Shown: positions 26,478 through 36,140, numbered from the stretch's first letter. The stretch: DNA of 53,925 nt from Bacteroidales bacterium (GCA_016937695.1 JAFGWC010000052.1:1-53925); one strand, 5' to 3'. The notes: generated by a model not told the origin, from the sequence alone. A program made the numbers and translations.

Positions 26478-27662
26478 ATGAAAGAAATATTGTCAAAATA
26501 TTTTCAAGGCGATAAAAGAATTTGGGCAGTTATAGTATTTTTAACTATAATTTCTTTAGTTTCAGTTTATAGCTCCATAGGAAATTTAGCTTTTAACAAG
26601 GGAATAAACAATACAAGCTCAATTATACTTAACCATATTACTTTTATTATAGTAGGATATATTTTAATAATATTTTTACATAAAATTTCATACAAAGTCT
26701 ATTTTAGTTTATCTCAAGTTTTTATTGTTCTGGTAATTTTATTATTATTATACACATTAATTAAAGGAACTGATAATAATGATGCAAAAAGGTGGGTAAA
26801 TATATTTGGATTTGGAATACAAGCATCTGATTTTGCGAAGTTTGGATTGATTTTATACATCGCCAGAATTCTTTCCATGCATCAAGAATCTGAAGAAAGT
26901 TTAAATATTGCATATAAAAATCTAATTTGGCCAATAATTATTATAACTGCTTTGATTTTTCCTGAAAATATATCAACAGCAGCTTTATTATTTCTTTCTT
27001 CACTGATTTTAATGTTTATTGGCAGAATTCCAATTAAGACTTTACTGAAATTTATAGGAATTATGATGGCAATATTAACATTTGCAGTTTTAATTGCACT
27101 AGTTACACCTTATAAAGGTAGAGTTTTAACAGGCATTTCCAGATTTAAAAACTTTCAAAGTGAAGATATCAGAATAAATCAACAGACAATAACTGCAAAA
27201 TCAGCAATTGCAAGCTCAGGAATTATTGGTAAAGGACCCGGAAATAGTAGTGTTAAATACATTTTATCTTCTGGACATTCTGATTTTATTTTTGCAATAA
27301 TTATTGAAGAATTAGGTTCATTAATAGCTATTTTAGTTTTAGCTTCATATTTATTTATTTTTTACAGAGTTGGAGTAATTGCAAAAGAAAGTTCAATGAC
27401 TTTCCCTGCTCTTTTAGCAATTGGATTAAGTCTTAATTTAGTAATTCAGGCTTTTACAAATATGATGGTGGCAGTTAATTTATTTCCGGTTACAGGACAA
27501 ACTTTACCATTAATAAGTAAAGGTGGAACATCAATGTTAACAACATTTGCATCTTTAGCAATTATTTTAAATATCAGTAAAGAAATTCAAAATAATAAAA
27601 ACAATGAAATAGAAATTAATGAAGAAACCGGATTAGCAGAAGATTCTTCAATCTATTTATAA
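26478..27662 (+). CDS. ftsW: Lipid II polymerase FtsW (SEDS family)
   Basis: 394 residues, about ten membrane helices. SEDS hallmarks: KRWVNIFGFGIQASDFAKFG, the catalytic Asp loop ILSSGHSDFIFAIIIEELG, and TGQTLPLISKGGTSML. The place between murD and murG identifies it as FtsW rather than RodA. It polymerises lipid II at the septum together with the PBP encoded in the same cluster. The family's usual QPSE is QASD here, a mild variation. The hydrophilic tail is acidic. Confidence 0.94.
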   Translation: MKEILSKYFQGDKRIWAVIVFLTIISLVSVYSSIGNLAFNKGINNTSSIILNHITFIIVGYILIIFLHKISYKVYFSLSQVFIVLVILLLLYTLIKGTDNNDAKRWVNIFGFGIQASDFAKFGLILYIARILSMHQESEESLNIAYKNLIWPIIIITALIFPENISTAALLFLSSLILMFIGRIPIKTLLKFIGIMMAILTFAVLIALVTPYKGRVLTGISRFKNFQSEDIRINQQTITAKSAIASSGIIGKGPGNSSVKYILSSGHSDFIFAIIIEELGSLIAILVLASYLFIFYRVGVIAKESSMTFPALLAIGLSLNLVIQAFTNMMVAVNLFPVTGQTLPLISKGGTSMLTTFASLAIILNISKEIQNNKNNEIEINEETGLAEDSSIYL

Positions 27663-27678
27663 TCAAAACTTTAACAAT

Positions 27679-28779
27679 TTGAAAAATAAAAAAATCATAA
27701 TAAGCGGAGGTGGAACAGGAGGACATATTTTCCCGGCAATTTCTATTGCAAATGCTATTATGGAAATGGAAAATAATACAGAAATTTTATTTGTTGGTGC
27801 AAAAGGTAAAATTGAAATGGAAAAAGTGCCTACTGCCGGATACAAAATAAAAGGATTGCCAATTAGAGGAATTGAAAGAAAATTTACTTTTTCTAATATC
27901 ATTGTTCTGTTTAATTTATTTATAAGCATTATTAAATCTTATTTGATAATTAAAAAATTTAAACCGGATGCAGTAATTGGAGTTGGCGGATATGCCAGTG
28001 CACCAGTAGTTTACGTGGCTAGTTTACTTAAAATACCTACTCTATTGCAAGAACAAAACTCTTTTGCGGGCGTAACTAATAAGTTACTTTCAAAAAAAGC
28101 AAAAAAAATATGTGTTGCTTACGATAATATGGATAAATTCTTTTCTGTAGAAAAAATTGTAAAAACTGGTAATCCTGTCAGAGAGATTTTGTATAAATCT
28201 GAAATAAATAAAAAAGAAGCATATAAATATTTTGATATAAATGAAAATAAAAAAACAGTTCTTATTCTTGGAGGAAGCGGTGGAGCTAAATCAATAAATG
28301 AAGCTGTAATAAATAAATTGGATTTAATTAAAGATTCCAATTTCCAATTTATCTGGCAAACAGGAAAATATTATTACGATATTTCAAAAAAAGCAATAGA
28401 AAATAAAGATATAAATAATTTAAAAATTTTTGATTTTATAAATAAAATGGAATATGCTTATTCTGTTACTGATTTAGTTATTTCTAGAGCAGGCGCCGGA
28501 ACTATTTCTGAACTTTGCATTGTTTCAAAAGCATCGATTTTAGTTCCTTCTCCAAATGTTGCCGACGACCATCAAACAAAAAATGCAATTGCTCTTTTAA
28601 ACAATAATGCAGCAATTTTAATAAAAGATGAAGATGCTTTTGAAAATCTAATTCCGAAAGCTATAGAATTAATAAAAGATGAAGAATTAATTGAAAAATT
28701 GAACGCAAATATATCTAAAATGGCAATTAAAGATTCTGATAAGTTAATTGCAAAAGAAATTTTTAATTTATTAACGTAA
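27679..28779 (+). CDS. murG: Lipid II synthase MurG
   Basis: 366 residues with a TTG start at 27679 (then AAA AAT AAA). The first conserved motif ISGGGTGGHIFPA follows nine codons later and no ATG is available. GVGGYASAPVVY, QEQNSFAGVTNK, ILGGSGGAKSIN and SRAGAGTISEL complete the GT28 signature. It adds GlcNAc from UDP-GlcNAc to lipid I on the cytoplasmic face. Sixteen bases follow ftsW. In most relatives murC would follow immediately; here an unrelated lipoprotein gene intervenes. Confidence 0.95.
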   Translation: MKNKKIIISGGGTGGHIFPAISIANAIMEMENNTEILFVGAKGKIEMEKVPTAGYKIKGLPIRGIERKFTFSNIIVLFNLFISIIKSYLIIKKFKPDAVIGVGGYASAPVVYVASLLKIPTLLQEQNSFAGVTNKLLSKKAKKICVAYDNMDKFFSVEKIVKTGNPVREILYKSEINKKEAYKYFDINENKKTVLILGGSGGAKSINEAVINKLDLIKDSNFQFIWQTGKYYYDISKKAIENKDINNLKIFDFINKMEYAYSVTDLVISRAGAGTISELCIVSKASILVPSPNVADDHQTKNAIALLNNNAAILIKDEDAFENLIPKAIELIKDEELIEKLNANISKMAIKDSDKLIAKEIFNLLT

Positions 28780-28808
28780 TTATAAATACTTAAATATCAA
28801 TTGATTAA

Positions 28809-28829
28809 AATTTGCAAATGAAAAAAAAT
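28809..28829 (+). repeat. Copy of the murD start context downstream of murG
   Basis: AAATTTGCAAATGAAAAAAAA occurs here and around the murD start (about 25121-25141), 21 bases. Here it opens only a three-codon frame closed by TAA, so it is not a gene start. It could be a recombination scar or chance in A-rich DNA. Confidence 0.5.
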
Positions 28830-28860
28830 TAAATTATATTTATATAAATATACATTATAC

Positions 28861-28891
28861 TTGTCATTTTGTATTTTATTATTTATTTTTG
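28861..28891 (+). promoter_or_regulatory. Predicted promoter of the dcw-embedded lipoprotein
   Basis: TTG (28861-28863), 20 bases, then TATTTTTG (28884-28891) matches the -33/-7 consensus, 20 bases before the ATG. It lies inside an otherwise continuous dcw operon, so the lipoprotein and downstream murC-ftsZ may have extra transcription. Confidence 0.6.
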
Positions 28892-28910
28892 TCATGTAAA
28901 ATTCTGTGAA

Positions 28911-29777
28911 ATGAAAAAAATTATAAAAAAAACATCTGTAATATTAGTTTTATCTATAATATTACTAAGTTCTTGCTCATCAACAAACAAAAATGAAAGC
29001 AAGATTAAGTTAACTAATAATGGTATTGAGTTGTGTAATCACGTAATAAACACTTTTAATAGTCTTACTAAAGCAGTTAACGACCAGAATTATAATAGTG
29101 AATACATTAATATTTTAACTGATAATTCTCCAGAAACTTATATAATGGAGTATAAATATGATGAGTTTAATGAGCTTGAAAACATAAAAAAATCAAATGC
29201 TTTTTTGTCATTACGAAAAGTTTATTTAGCATATAATTTAGACTTGGATAATAACTTTTCAACCAATAAATCTAATTTGCAATCTAAAATAAACAATTCT
29301 TGTAACTCTTTAGATTCTATTAATTTATCAGAAAATAATTCAGACAGATTAATAAGATTAAAAAAACAGATAAACTCAGGAAAATATGATGCAGGATATG
29401 CTGTTTTCGAACTAACAGACATATACTCAGACCTTTGGGAGAGTGAATCAACAAAATGGTTTCTTTTTCTCGAGAATAATTTTCAAGAGTATAAATCAGG
29501 AATTAAAAAAATATCAAATTCCAATTTTAACTCTTTCGAAGTTGCTAAATTGTTAAACGAACCTTTTAAAAATGAAGCTGTTCAGATAAATCTATATAAA
29601 TTAAAACTTATAAAAGAAAAAGAAACCCAAAAAATAAAAATAGAAGAAGAAATTAATAGAATATCAAAAGGATTTAATGTAATTATTCAAATAGAAGCTG
29701 AATTTTTAAAAAGAAAACAAGATGATTTAAGAATAAAACAGCTTAATGAAGATTTTGATTTAATAGTAAATAATTAA
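28911..29777 (+). CDS. Unrecognised lipoprotein inserted between murG and murC
   Basis: 288 residues from the ATG at 28911. A basic N-terminus (MKKIIKKTS), a hydrophobic stretch and lipobox LLSSC predict a lipoprotein; an upstream in-frame TTG at 28869 would add 14 residues and spoil the signal. The mature part is polar, Asn/Ser/Lys/Glu-rich and predicted mostly helical, with a C-terminal coiled-coil-like segment (about 215-285, KEKETQKIKIEEEINRISKG and IEAEFLKRKQDDLRIKQLNE). No domain recognised. It shares strand with the dcw cluster and lies 20 bases before murC, but the canonical gene order does not include it. A periplasmic division or envelope role is inference from position only. Confidence 0.75.
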   Translation: MKKIIKKTSVILVLSIILLSSCSSTNKNESKIKLTNNGIELCNHVINTFNSLTKAVNDQNYNSEYINILTDNSPETYIMEYKYDEFNELENIKKSNAFLSLRKVYLAYNLDLDNNFSTNKSNLQSKINNSCNSLDSINLSENNSDRLIRLKKQINSGKYDAGYAVFELTDIYSDLWESESTKWFLFLENNFQEYKSGIKKISNSNFNSFEVAKLLNEPFKNEAVQINLYKLKLIKEKETQKIKIEEEINRISKGFNVIIQIEAEFLKRKQDDLRIKQLNEDFDLIVNN

Positions 29778-29797
29778 TATTGTAATTTTTTTAAACG

Positions 29798-31180
29798 ATG
29801 AATTTAAATAATATCCAAAATATATATTTTCTGGGAATTGGCGGTATCGGCATGAGTGCACTTGCTAGATATTTTAACCATATTGGAAAAAATGTTTCCG
29901 GATATGACAGAGTTGAGACTAATTTAACAAAACAATTAGTTACTGAAGGAATTAAAATACATTATACAGACGATATAAATATTATTTCAAAAGAAATTTT
30001 ATCATCAACAAAAACATCTATAATTATTTATACTCCTGCAATTCCTAAAAATCATAACGAGTTAAGTTACTTTAAATCAAACAATTACAGTATTTACAAA
30101 AGAGCTGAAATTTTAGGATTAATTTCAAATAATTATAAAACCGTTGCAGTGGCAGGCACTCATGGAAAAACATCAATTTCAACAAATACAGCACATATTA
30201 TTAAACAATCAACTTTCGAATGCTTAGCTTTTCTAGGTGGAATTTCAAAAAATTATTTCTCAAACTTAATTCTGCCAAACAAAGACGATAATAATACAAT
30301 TGCAGTAGTTGAAGCAGATGAATACGATAAGTCTTTTTTGCAATTAAATCCTTATATAGCACTTGTTTCTTCTACAGATGCAGACCATTTGGATATTTAT
30401 GAAAACAAGAATAACTTAATAGATACTTTTAATCAATTTATAGATAAAATTGATAAAAACGGAATATTAGTTTATAAAAAAGGATTGATTTTGGATAAAA
30501 AATGTTTTCCTAAAAAATCATATTCATACTCATTAGAAGAAAAAGCTGACTTTTATGCAGAAAATTTAAGTACAAATAAAAAAGGTCAATATTGTTTCGA
30601 TTTAATAACACCATTTGGCACTATGAAAAATTTTACATCCGGTGTATCAGGAAAAGTTAATGCAGAAAACGCAGTGGCTTCAATTTCATTAGCGCATTTA
30701 TTAGGAATTGACGAAAAAACAATAAAAAAAAATCTTGAATCTTTTACTGGAGTTGAAAGAAGATTTGATTTTCAGATAAATACCGAACATATTATATATG
30801 TTGATGATTATGCGCATCATCCTGCTGAATTAAAAGCATTTATTACTTCTATAAAAGATTTATTTCCGGGTAAAAAACTTACCGGAATTTTTCAACCTCA
30901 TCTTTTTAGCAGAACCAGAGATTTTGTTGACGAATTTGCAGCTAGTCTTGATTTACTTAATGAATTAATTTTATTGGATATTTATCCTGCAAGAGAAGAA
31001 CCAATTGAAGGTATTACATCTAAAATTATTTTTGATAAAGTAAATCTTAAAACAAAAATGATGTGTAAACTTGAAGATATTATTGAAGTACTAAACCAAA
31101 AAAAACTTGAAGTTTTATTAACAATGGGTGCAGGCAATATAGATAAAATAGTTAAACCGATTAAAGAAAATTTTAAATAA
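29798..31180 (+). CDS. murC: UDP-N-acetylmuramate:L-alanine ligase
   Basis: 460 residues. Starts with the glycine-rich FLGIGGIGMSALARYF motif, ATP site VAGTHGKTSIST near 119, VEADEYDKSFLQL, VDDYAHHPAELKAF and FQPHLFSRTRDF, all MurC signatures. It adds L-alanine to UDP-MurNAc in the cytoplasm, the first peptide step, working ahead of MurD and MurE encoded upstream. Eleven bases precede ftsQ. No D-Ala-D-Ala ligase is fused or adjacent, and murB is absent from the cluster. Confidence 0.96.
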   Translation: MNLNNIQNIYFLGIGGIGMSALARYFNHIGKNVSGYDRVETNLTKQLVTEGIKIHYTDDINIISKEILSSTKTSIIIYTPAIPKNHNELSYFKSNNYSIYKRAEILGLISNNYKTVAVAGTHGKTSISTNTAHIIKQSTFECLAFLGGISKNYFSNLILPNKDDNNTIAVVEADEYDKSFLQLNPYIALVSSTDADHLDIYENKNNLIDTFNQFIDKIDKNGILVYKKGLILDKKCFPKKSYSYSLEEKADFYAENLSTNKKGQYCFDLITPFGTMKNFTSGVSGKVNAENAVASISLAHLLGIDEKTIKKNLESFTGVERRFDFQINTEHIIYVDDYAHHPAELKAFITSIKDLFPGKKLTGIFQPHLFSRTRDFVDEFAASLDLLNELILLDIYPAREEPIEGITSKIIFDKVNLKTKMMCKLEDIIEVLNQKKLEVLLTMGAGNIDKIVKPIKENFK

Positions 31181-31191
31181 AGCCATTAATA

Positions 31192-31980
31192 TTGAAAAAA
31201 TATATTAACATATTATTTTGGATTATCTTTGCAGCATATTTTATTGCAGTATTTGGATTTATTAACAATAAACAAAAAAATGCATTGTGCACTTCAATAA
31301 ACATAACATACAAGGATACAATTCTTGATAAGTTTATTAGTAAACAAGAAATTTTAAAAATAATTGATCCTGAAAACCAAAAAGTACTTGGAAAAAAATT
31401 AGATGAAATAAATGTAGCTGAATTAGAAAAAAAAATTAGTACTCAACATTTCGTAAAATCTGCAGAAGTATATAAAAAAATAAATGGTGAGCTTAATGTA
31501 GAATTATATCAAAGAAAACCAATTATAAGGATTATTAATAAATATGGAAAAAGCTTTTATATTAGCGAAAATGGAGTCATTTTACCAATTTCAAAAAATT
31601 TTATACCTCGTTTACCAATTGTAACAGGTAATATTAATTTTAGTCCTGATTTTGATACAATAACAAACATAACAAATTATAAAATTATAAATAAAGACAT
31701 AAAACTATTAAACGACATATTTACATTAGCAAACTTTATAAAAAACAATGAACTTTGGAATGCTCAAATTCAACAAATTTATATTAACAATGAAAATGAA
31801 TTTGAAATAATACCATTGGTAGGAAATCAAACTATAATAATAGGAAATATTGAAGATTTTGAAGAAAAATTCATAAAATTAGAAACAATATATAAAAATG
31901 GATTTTCAGTAGAAAACATTAATAATTATAAAGAGATAAATTTAAAATATAAAAATCAGGTTATTTGTGTAAAAAAGTAA
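31192..31980 (+). CDS. ftsQ: Cell-division protein FtsQ
   Basis: 262 residues with a TTG start at 31192, the only option ahead of the membrane helix. A very short cytoplasmic N-terminus is followed by one helix (INILFWIIFAAYFIAVFGFI), a POTRA-like region (about 38-105, LDKFISKQEILKIID and KSAEVYKKINGELNVELYQR) and the FtsQ beta domain. Divergent in sequence, as is usual in this phylum, but topology and position between murC and ftsA make the call firm. It anchors the FtsQLB-type subcomplex in the periplasm. Confidence 0.9.
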   Translation: MKKYINILFWIIFAAYFIAVFGFINNKQKNALCTSINITYKDTILDKFISKQEILKIIDPENQKVLGKKLDEINVAELEKKISTQHFVKSAEVYKKINGELNVELYQRKPIIRIINKYGKSFYISENGVILPISKNFIPRLPIVTGNINFSPDFDTITNITNYKIINKDIKLLNDIFTLANFIKNNELWNAQIQQIYINNENEFEIIPLVGNQTIIIGNIEDFEEKFIKLETIYKNGFSVENINNYKEINLKYKNQVICVKK

Positions 31981-32004
31981 TAAGAAACTTATAAATTCGG
32001 AAAA

Positions 32005-33372
32005 ATGGAATACACACAAGCATCAAATACAGATAATGGTTTAAATGAAAAAGCAACAATGCCGAAAGAAAGAATAATTGCAGCAATTGATATAGGAACT
32101 ACAAAAATTGTGGCCATAATTGGCACTGTATCAGATAATGGAAAAGTTAAAATATTAGGAATGGGTAAAAGCATTTCAAAAGGTGTAAAAAAAGGTGTTG
32201 TTTTAAACATTGAAGAAACAACAACTGCAATTCAAGAGGCTGTTGAACAAGCAGAAAAAGCATCTAAGCTTAAATTTAAAGAAGTTTATGTTGGAATAGC
32301 AGGACAGCATATTAAAAGCATGAAAAACAGGCATTCCAAATATATTCAATCTACTGATAATGAAATAAAACAATCAGATATTGATGAACTTTTAAACGAC
32401 ATGAATAATATAGCTTTAGAAGCTGGTGATGAAATAATTCACGTAATCCCACAAAGCTATACTGTTGATAATGAGAGTGGTGTAAAAAAACCAATTGGAA
32501 TGTTCGGTAAAAGATTAGAAGCTAACTTTCATATTGTAGTTGGAGAAATTTCATCAGCAAAGCATATTTATAAATGCATAGAAAGAGCCGGATTAAAAGT
32601 AAAAAGTATGGTACTTGAACCTTTGGCTTCTTCATCAGCAGTATTAACCGAAGATGAAAAAGAAATTGGAGTTGCCATGGTTGATATTGGTGGCGGAACA
32701 ACAGATATTGCAATTTATTATGATGGAATTTTACGTCATACAGCAGTTATCCCTTTTGGTGGCGATATAATAACAAAAGATATCAAAGAAGGATGCTCAA
32801 TACTTCATCGTCAGGCTGAAAAAATAAAAGTTCAATTTGGAACAGCTCTAGGAGAAGCAGCTCCAGAAGATCAGGTCGTTTCAGTGCCAGGAATATCAGG
32901 AAGAGAACCAAAAATGATTTCTTTAAAATTCTTATCTCAAATAATTGAAGCCAGGATGGCCGAGATTATTGATTTTATGAGCTATGAAATTGATAACTCA
33001 GGATATGCGGAAAAATTAGGAGCAGGAATTACAATAACAGGAGGTGGTGCTTTATTAAAACATATTCGTCAATTAATGAGTTACAAAACGAGCCAAGATG
33101 TTAATATTGGTTATCCAAATATTAGTCTTGCAATTGAAGATAATGAAATAAATTTACCTATTTTTTCAACAAGTATAGGTCTTCTTTTAAGTGGATATAA
33201 TATCGAAAAAGAATCTGGAAAAAATATTATGCTTGAAAAAAAGAAAACAATTGAAGACGAAGACGAAGATACTGATAATCAAGAACATATTGAAACTAAA
33301 AATGAAAAAATAATGGATTTTTTAAAAGAAAAATTCCAAAATCTATTTGATGATAAAGGATTTAAAATGTAA
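32005..33372 (+). CDS. ftsA: Cell-division protein FtsA
   Basis: 455 residues. Actin-like ATPase: phosphate-1 motif AAIDIGTTKIVAIIG, phosphate-2 MVDIGGGTTDIAIYYDG and adenosine motif GAGITITGGGALLKHI. It tethers FtsZ to the membrane; the acidic linker (about 412-430) leads to an amphipathic C-terminal helix (IMDFLKEKFQNLF) that fits the membrane-targeting sequence. An extra segment around 255-290 (VQFGTALGEAAPEDQVVSVP) is typical for Bacteroidota. 44 bases before ftsZ. Confidence 0.97.
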   Translation: MEYTQASNTDNGLNEKATMPKERIIAAIDIGTTKIVAIIGTVSDNGKVKILGMGKSISKGVKKGVVLNIEETTTAIQEAVEQAEKASKLKFKEVYVGIAGQHIKSMKNRHSKYIQSTDNEIKQSDIDELLNDMNNIALEAGDEIIHVIPQSYTVDNESGVKKPIGMFGKRLEANFHIVVGEISSAKHIYKCIERAGLKVKSMVLEPLASSSAVLTEDEKEIGVAMVDIGGGTTDIAIYYDGILRHTAVIPFGGDIITKDIKEGCSILHRQAEKIKVQFGTALGEAAPEDQVVSVPGISGREPKMISLKFLSQIIEARMAEIIDFMSYEIDNSGYAEKLGAGITITGGGALLKHIRQLMSYKTSQDVNIGYPNISLAIEDNEINLPIFSTSIGLLLSGYNIEKESGKNIMLEKKKTIEDEDEDTDNQEHIETKNEKIMDFLKEKFQNLFDDKGFKM

Positions 33373-33416
33373 TTTTAAATTATCTAAAAAAGAATATTAA
33401 TAAAAAAACAGTAATC

Positions 33417-34910
33417 ATGGAAGATTTATTACCCTTTGATTTGCCTGCAGATAAATCATCGATAATAAAAGTTATTGGTGTAGGTGGTGGTGGAAGCAAT
33501 GCTGTTAACCACATGTTTAAGCAAGGTATTACTGATGTTGATTTTGTTGTTTGTAACACGGATCAACAAGCCTTGGCAATAAGCCCAGTTCAAATAAAAA
33601 TTCATCTGGGCCAAACATTAACAGAAGGCCTTGGAGCAGGAAACCAACCAGAAAGAGGCAAAGAAGCAGCAATAGAAAATTTAGATGATATTCTACAAGT
33701 ATTAGGTAATAATACAAAAATGACTTTCATAACTGCAGGAATGGGAGGCGGTACAGGCACAGGAGCTGCACCAATAATTGCAAAAGCTTCTAAAGATTTA
33801 GGAATTTTAACAGTTGGAATTGTTACTATTCCTTTTATGTTCGAAGGTAAAAAAAGAATAAATCAAGCAATTGAAGGCGTTAGAGAAATCAGCAAACACG
33901 TTGATTCACTGTTAGTTATAAATAACGAGCGACTACGTGAAATATATGGCGAACTTGAAATTGCAGAAGCATTTTCAAAAGCGGATAATGTTTTAACTGT
34001 TGCAGCAAAGGGAATTGCAGAAATAATTACAAAAAAAGGACATGTAAATGTAGATTTTGCTGATGTTAAAACTGTTATGGCAAACAGCGGTGTTGCAATA
34101 ATGGGTTCAGGCCAAGCAGAAGGAGAAAACAGAGCTAAAGAAGCTGTTGAAGAAGCATTAAAATCGCCACTTTTAAACAATAGCGATATAACCGGAGCAA
34201 AAAACATACTTATTAATATTTCATTTGATGAAGTTGGACTAAAAACAGATGAACTAATTCAAATTACTAAATTTGCTCAAAATGAAGCTGGTGATACAGC
34301 TGATATTATTTGGGGTTACAATCATGATGAAACACTTGGTGAAAAACTAAATGTTACAATTATTGCAACAGGTTTTGAAACCGATATAATACCTGAATTA
34401 TATGTAAATAAGTCTAATACAAAAAAGGTAGTTAATAAATCTAAAATAGCAGAACATTCTATATCAGACAATATAGATTTTGAGGTAAATTATACAAATG
34501 ATGATCTAAACCTAATTTCACAAAAAATAAAACCTCAAATAACAAAACAGTCGTTAGTTGAAGATGATTTTATAACAGAAAATATTGATGATGAAATTAA
34601 ACTTCATAAAAAAGAAACAAAATCAGATAATGAAACTGATGAAGAAGAAAATATTAAACTTGCACTTGAAAGAATGAAGCTTATAGAAAAAGCAAAAAAA
34701 CAATTGCAAAATCCGAAAAATAAAAAAATCGACAATAATTCAAAATCTATTGATGAACTTGAAAACGAACCTGCATACAAACGCAGAAATGTTGATTTAA
34801 ATCAAAAAAACAATATAATCAACACAGAAATTTCCAGATTTGTATTATCTGACGATGATGATGATTCTGAGCTTACTGAAAATACTTTTTTACATGATAA
34901 TGTAGATTAA
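33417..34910 (+). CDS. ftsZ: Cell-division protein FtsZ
   Basis: 497 residues. Tubulin-like GTPase: GVGGGGSNAVNHM, the signature loop MGGGTGTGAAPIIA near 106-118 and NNERLREIYG. After the core (about 1-325) comes a long, charged and variable linker (about 325-450, rich in Lys/Glu/Asp/Asn) and a C-terminal region with PAYKRRNVDL, where FtsA-type partners bind in this phylum, then an acidic tail. It forms the Z-ring. Last gene of the cluster, closed by a strong terminator. Confidence 0.98.
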   Translation: MEDLLPFDLPADKSSIIKVIGVGGGGSNAVNHMFKQGITDVDFVVCNTDQQALAISPVQIKIHLGQTLTEGLGAGNQPERGKEAAIENLDDILQVLGNNTKMTFITAGMGGGTGTGAAPIIAKASKDLGILTVGIVTIPFMFEGKKRINQAIEGVREISKHVDSLLVINNERLREIYGELEIAEAFSKADNVLTVAAKGIAEIITKKGHVNVDFADVKTVMANSGVAIMGSGQAEGENRAKEAVEEALKSPLLNNSDITGAKNILINISFDEVGLKTDELIQITKFAQNEAGDTADIIWGYNHDETLGEKLNVTIIATGFETDIIPELYVNKSNTKKVVNKSKIAEHSISDNIDFEVNYTNDDLNLISQKIKPQITKQSLVEDDFITENIDDEIKLHKKETKSDNETDEEENIKLALERMKLIEKAKKQLQNPKNKKIDNNSKSIDELENEPAYKRRNVDLNQKNNIINTEISRFVLSDDDDDSELTENTFLHDNVD

Positions 34911-34931
34911 ATCAATTCAATAAATAAATTT

Positions 34932-34966
34932 AAAGCCCTATTGAGAATAATCAATAGGGCTTTTTG
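34932..34966 (+). terminator. Terminator of the dcw cluster
   Basis: AAAGCCCTATTGA (34932-34944) pairs perfectly with TCAATAGGGCTTT (34951-34963), six-base loop, followed by T run. It ends 22-56 bases after ftsZ. Confidence 0.93.
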
Positions 34967-35150
34967 TTATATAATATCATAAAATTTAAAGATTGAAAAA
35001 TGCTGACCCTTCATTTTGATAATTACAACTAGCTTGGACTTTTAGATAAATACGATATTGAAATTAATAAGTATTTACAAATTTGCTATCAATTTAAATA
35101 TTGTTAAAGGTAGAGAATTAAAATTTGAAATTAGTTGTTTCCTAATAACT

Positions 35151-36140
35151 CTACTTGTAAAAATTATTTCTGAAAGCATGAAACTCTTTTCTGCTGAGTA
35201 TCAGTCTTTTCCATACTGCTGATAAAAAACCTGAACCATATCCGAATAATTGAATAAATGCTGCCGGAATTGATAAAAAAGCAACTTTTGCCGATTTATT
35301 TAGTATTGCAGAATGAGTGAAAATCAGTAAAACATATAAGATTATTGGAATTAAAAACAACAAATTAATTATTGCTAAAAAAATAATAAAAATTGTTCCT
35401 AACAAAAATAGAGAAGGGAATAAATGTACAAGTTTTAAAGATTTTGGATGTCTGATAAATAGATTAATTCGTGCAATTCCTGAATTATAAACTTGTTTAA
35501 AAAATTTCAGGAAATCTGTGCGACGTTTATGATATACAAATGCTTCTTTAATTAGTTTGGTTTTAAATTTATGGTCAATGATTTTTAAGCTCATATCAAC
35601 GTCTTCGCCAAAGCGCATATCAGAAAAACCACCTGTTTTTTCAAACACTTTTCTTGAATATCCCATATTAAAACTTCGAGGCTTAAATTGTTCCATTTTT
35701 TCATTTCCGCCTCTTATTCCGCCTGTTGTATAAAAAGATGTCATTGAATAATTTATTGCTTTTTGAATAGGCGAAAAACTTTCATGTGCTGCATCAGGTC
35801 CGCCAAAAGCATCATAAAAATCGTAATAAAAGTTGTTTTTTAATACTTCAAAATATTTATCAGGAATAATACAATCAGAATCAAAGAAAATAAAATAATC
35901 GAATTTTGATTTAGAGATACCGAAATTTCTGGCTGTTGCAGGTCCTCCGTTTTCTTTAAAATAGTAGCTTATATCTAAAACTGATTTATATTTTTCAATA
36001 ATTTTATCACATTTTATATCAGAACCATCTTCAATAATTATTACTTCAAAATTTTGTTCTGTTTGTTTTGTTAAACTTTCTAATAACTCTTCAACTTCGT
36101 CAGGCCTGTTATATACAGGAATAATTATGCTAAAATTCAT
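35151..36140 (-). CDS. Family 2 glycosyltransferase with C-terminal membrane helices
   Basis: 329 residues. GT-A fold: FSIIIPVYNRPDEVEELLES at the start, EDGSD, the NGGPATARNFGI nucleotide-sugar loop and the metal-binding FFDSDC. EDVDMS-type motif (FGEDVDMSLKI) supports an inverting enzyme. Two or three hydrophobic helices (about 235-310) anchor it to the inner membrane. It probably transfers a sugar during envelope polysaccharide or glycolipid synthesis; donor and acceptor unknown. Divergent from another glycosyltransferase gene at 36290. Confidence 0.87.
   Translation of the reverse strand: MNFSIIIPVYNRPDEVEELLESLTKQTEQNFEVIIIEDGSDIKCDKIIEKYKSVLDISYYFKENGGPATARNFGISKSKFDYFIFFDSDCIIPDKYFEVLKNNFYYDFYDAFGGPDAAHESFSPIQKAINYSMTSFYTTGGIRGGNEKMEQFKPRSFNMGYSRKVFEKTGGFSDMRFGEDVDMSLKIIDHKFKTKLIKEAFVYHKRRTDFLKFFKQVYNSGIARINLFIRHPKSLKLVHLFPSLFLLGTIFIIFLAIINLLFLIPIILYVLLIFTHSAILNKSAKVAFLSIPAAFIQLFGYGSGFLSAVWKRLILSRKEFHAFRNNFYK

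Noticed and set aside
28869-29777. Longer dcw-embedded lipoprotein from a TTG at 28869
   Set aside because: The extension would put extra hydrophobic and polar residues ahead of a standard lipoprotein signal and would overlap the predicted promoter.
33863-34207. 114-residue minus-strand frame inside ftsZ
   Set aside because: Shadow of a conserved gene; no start context, motif or spacing support.
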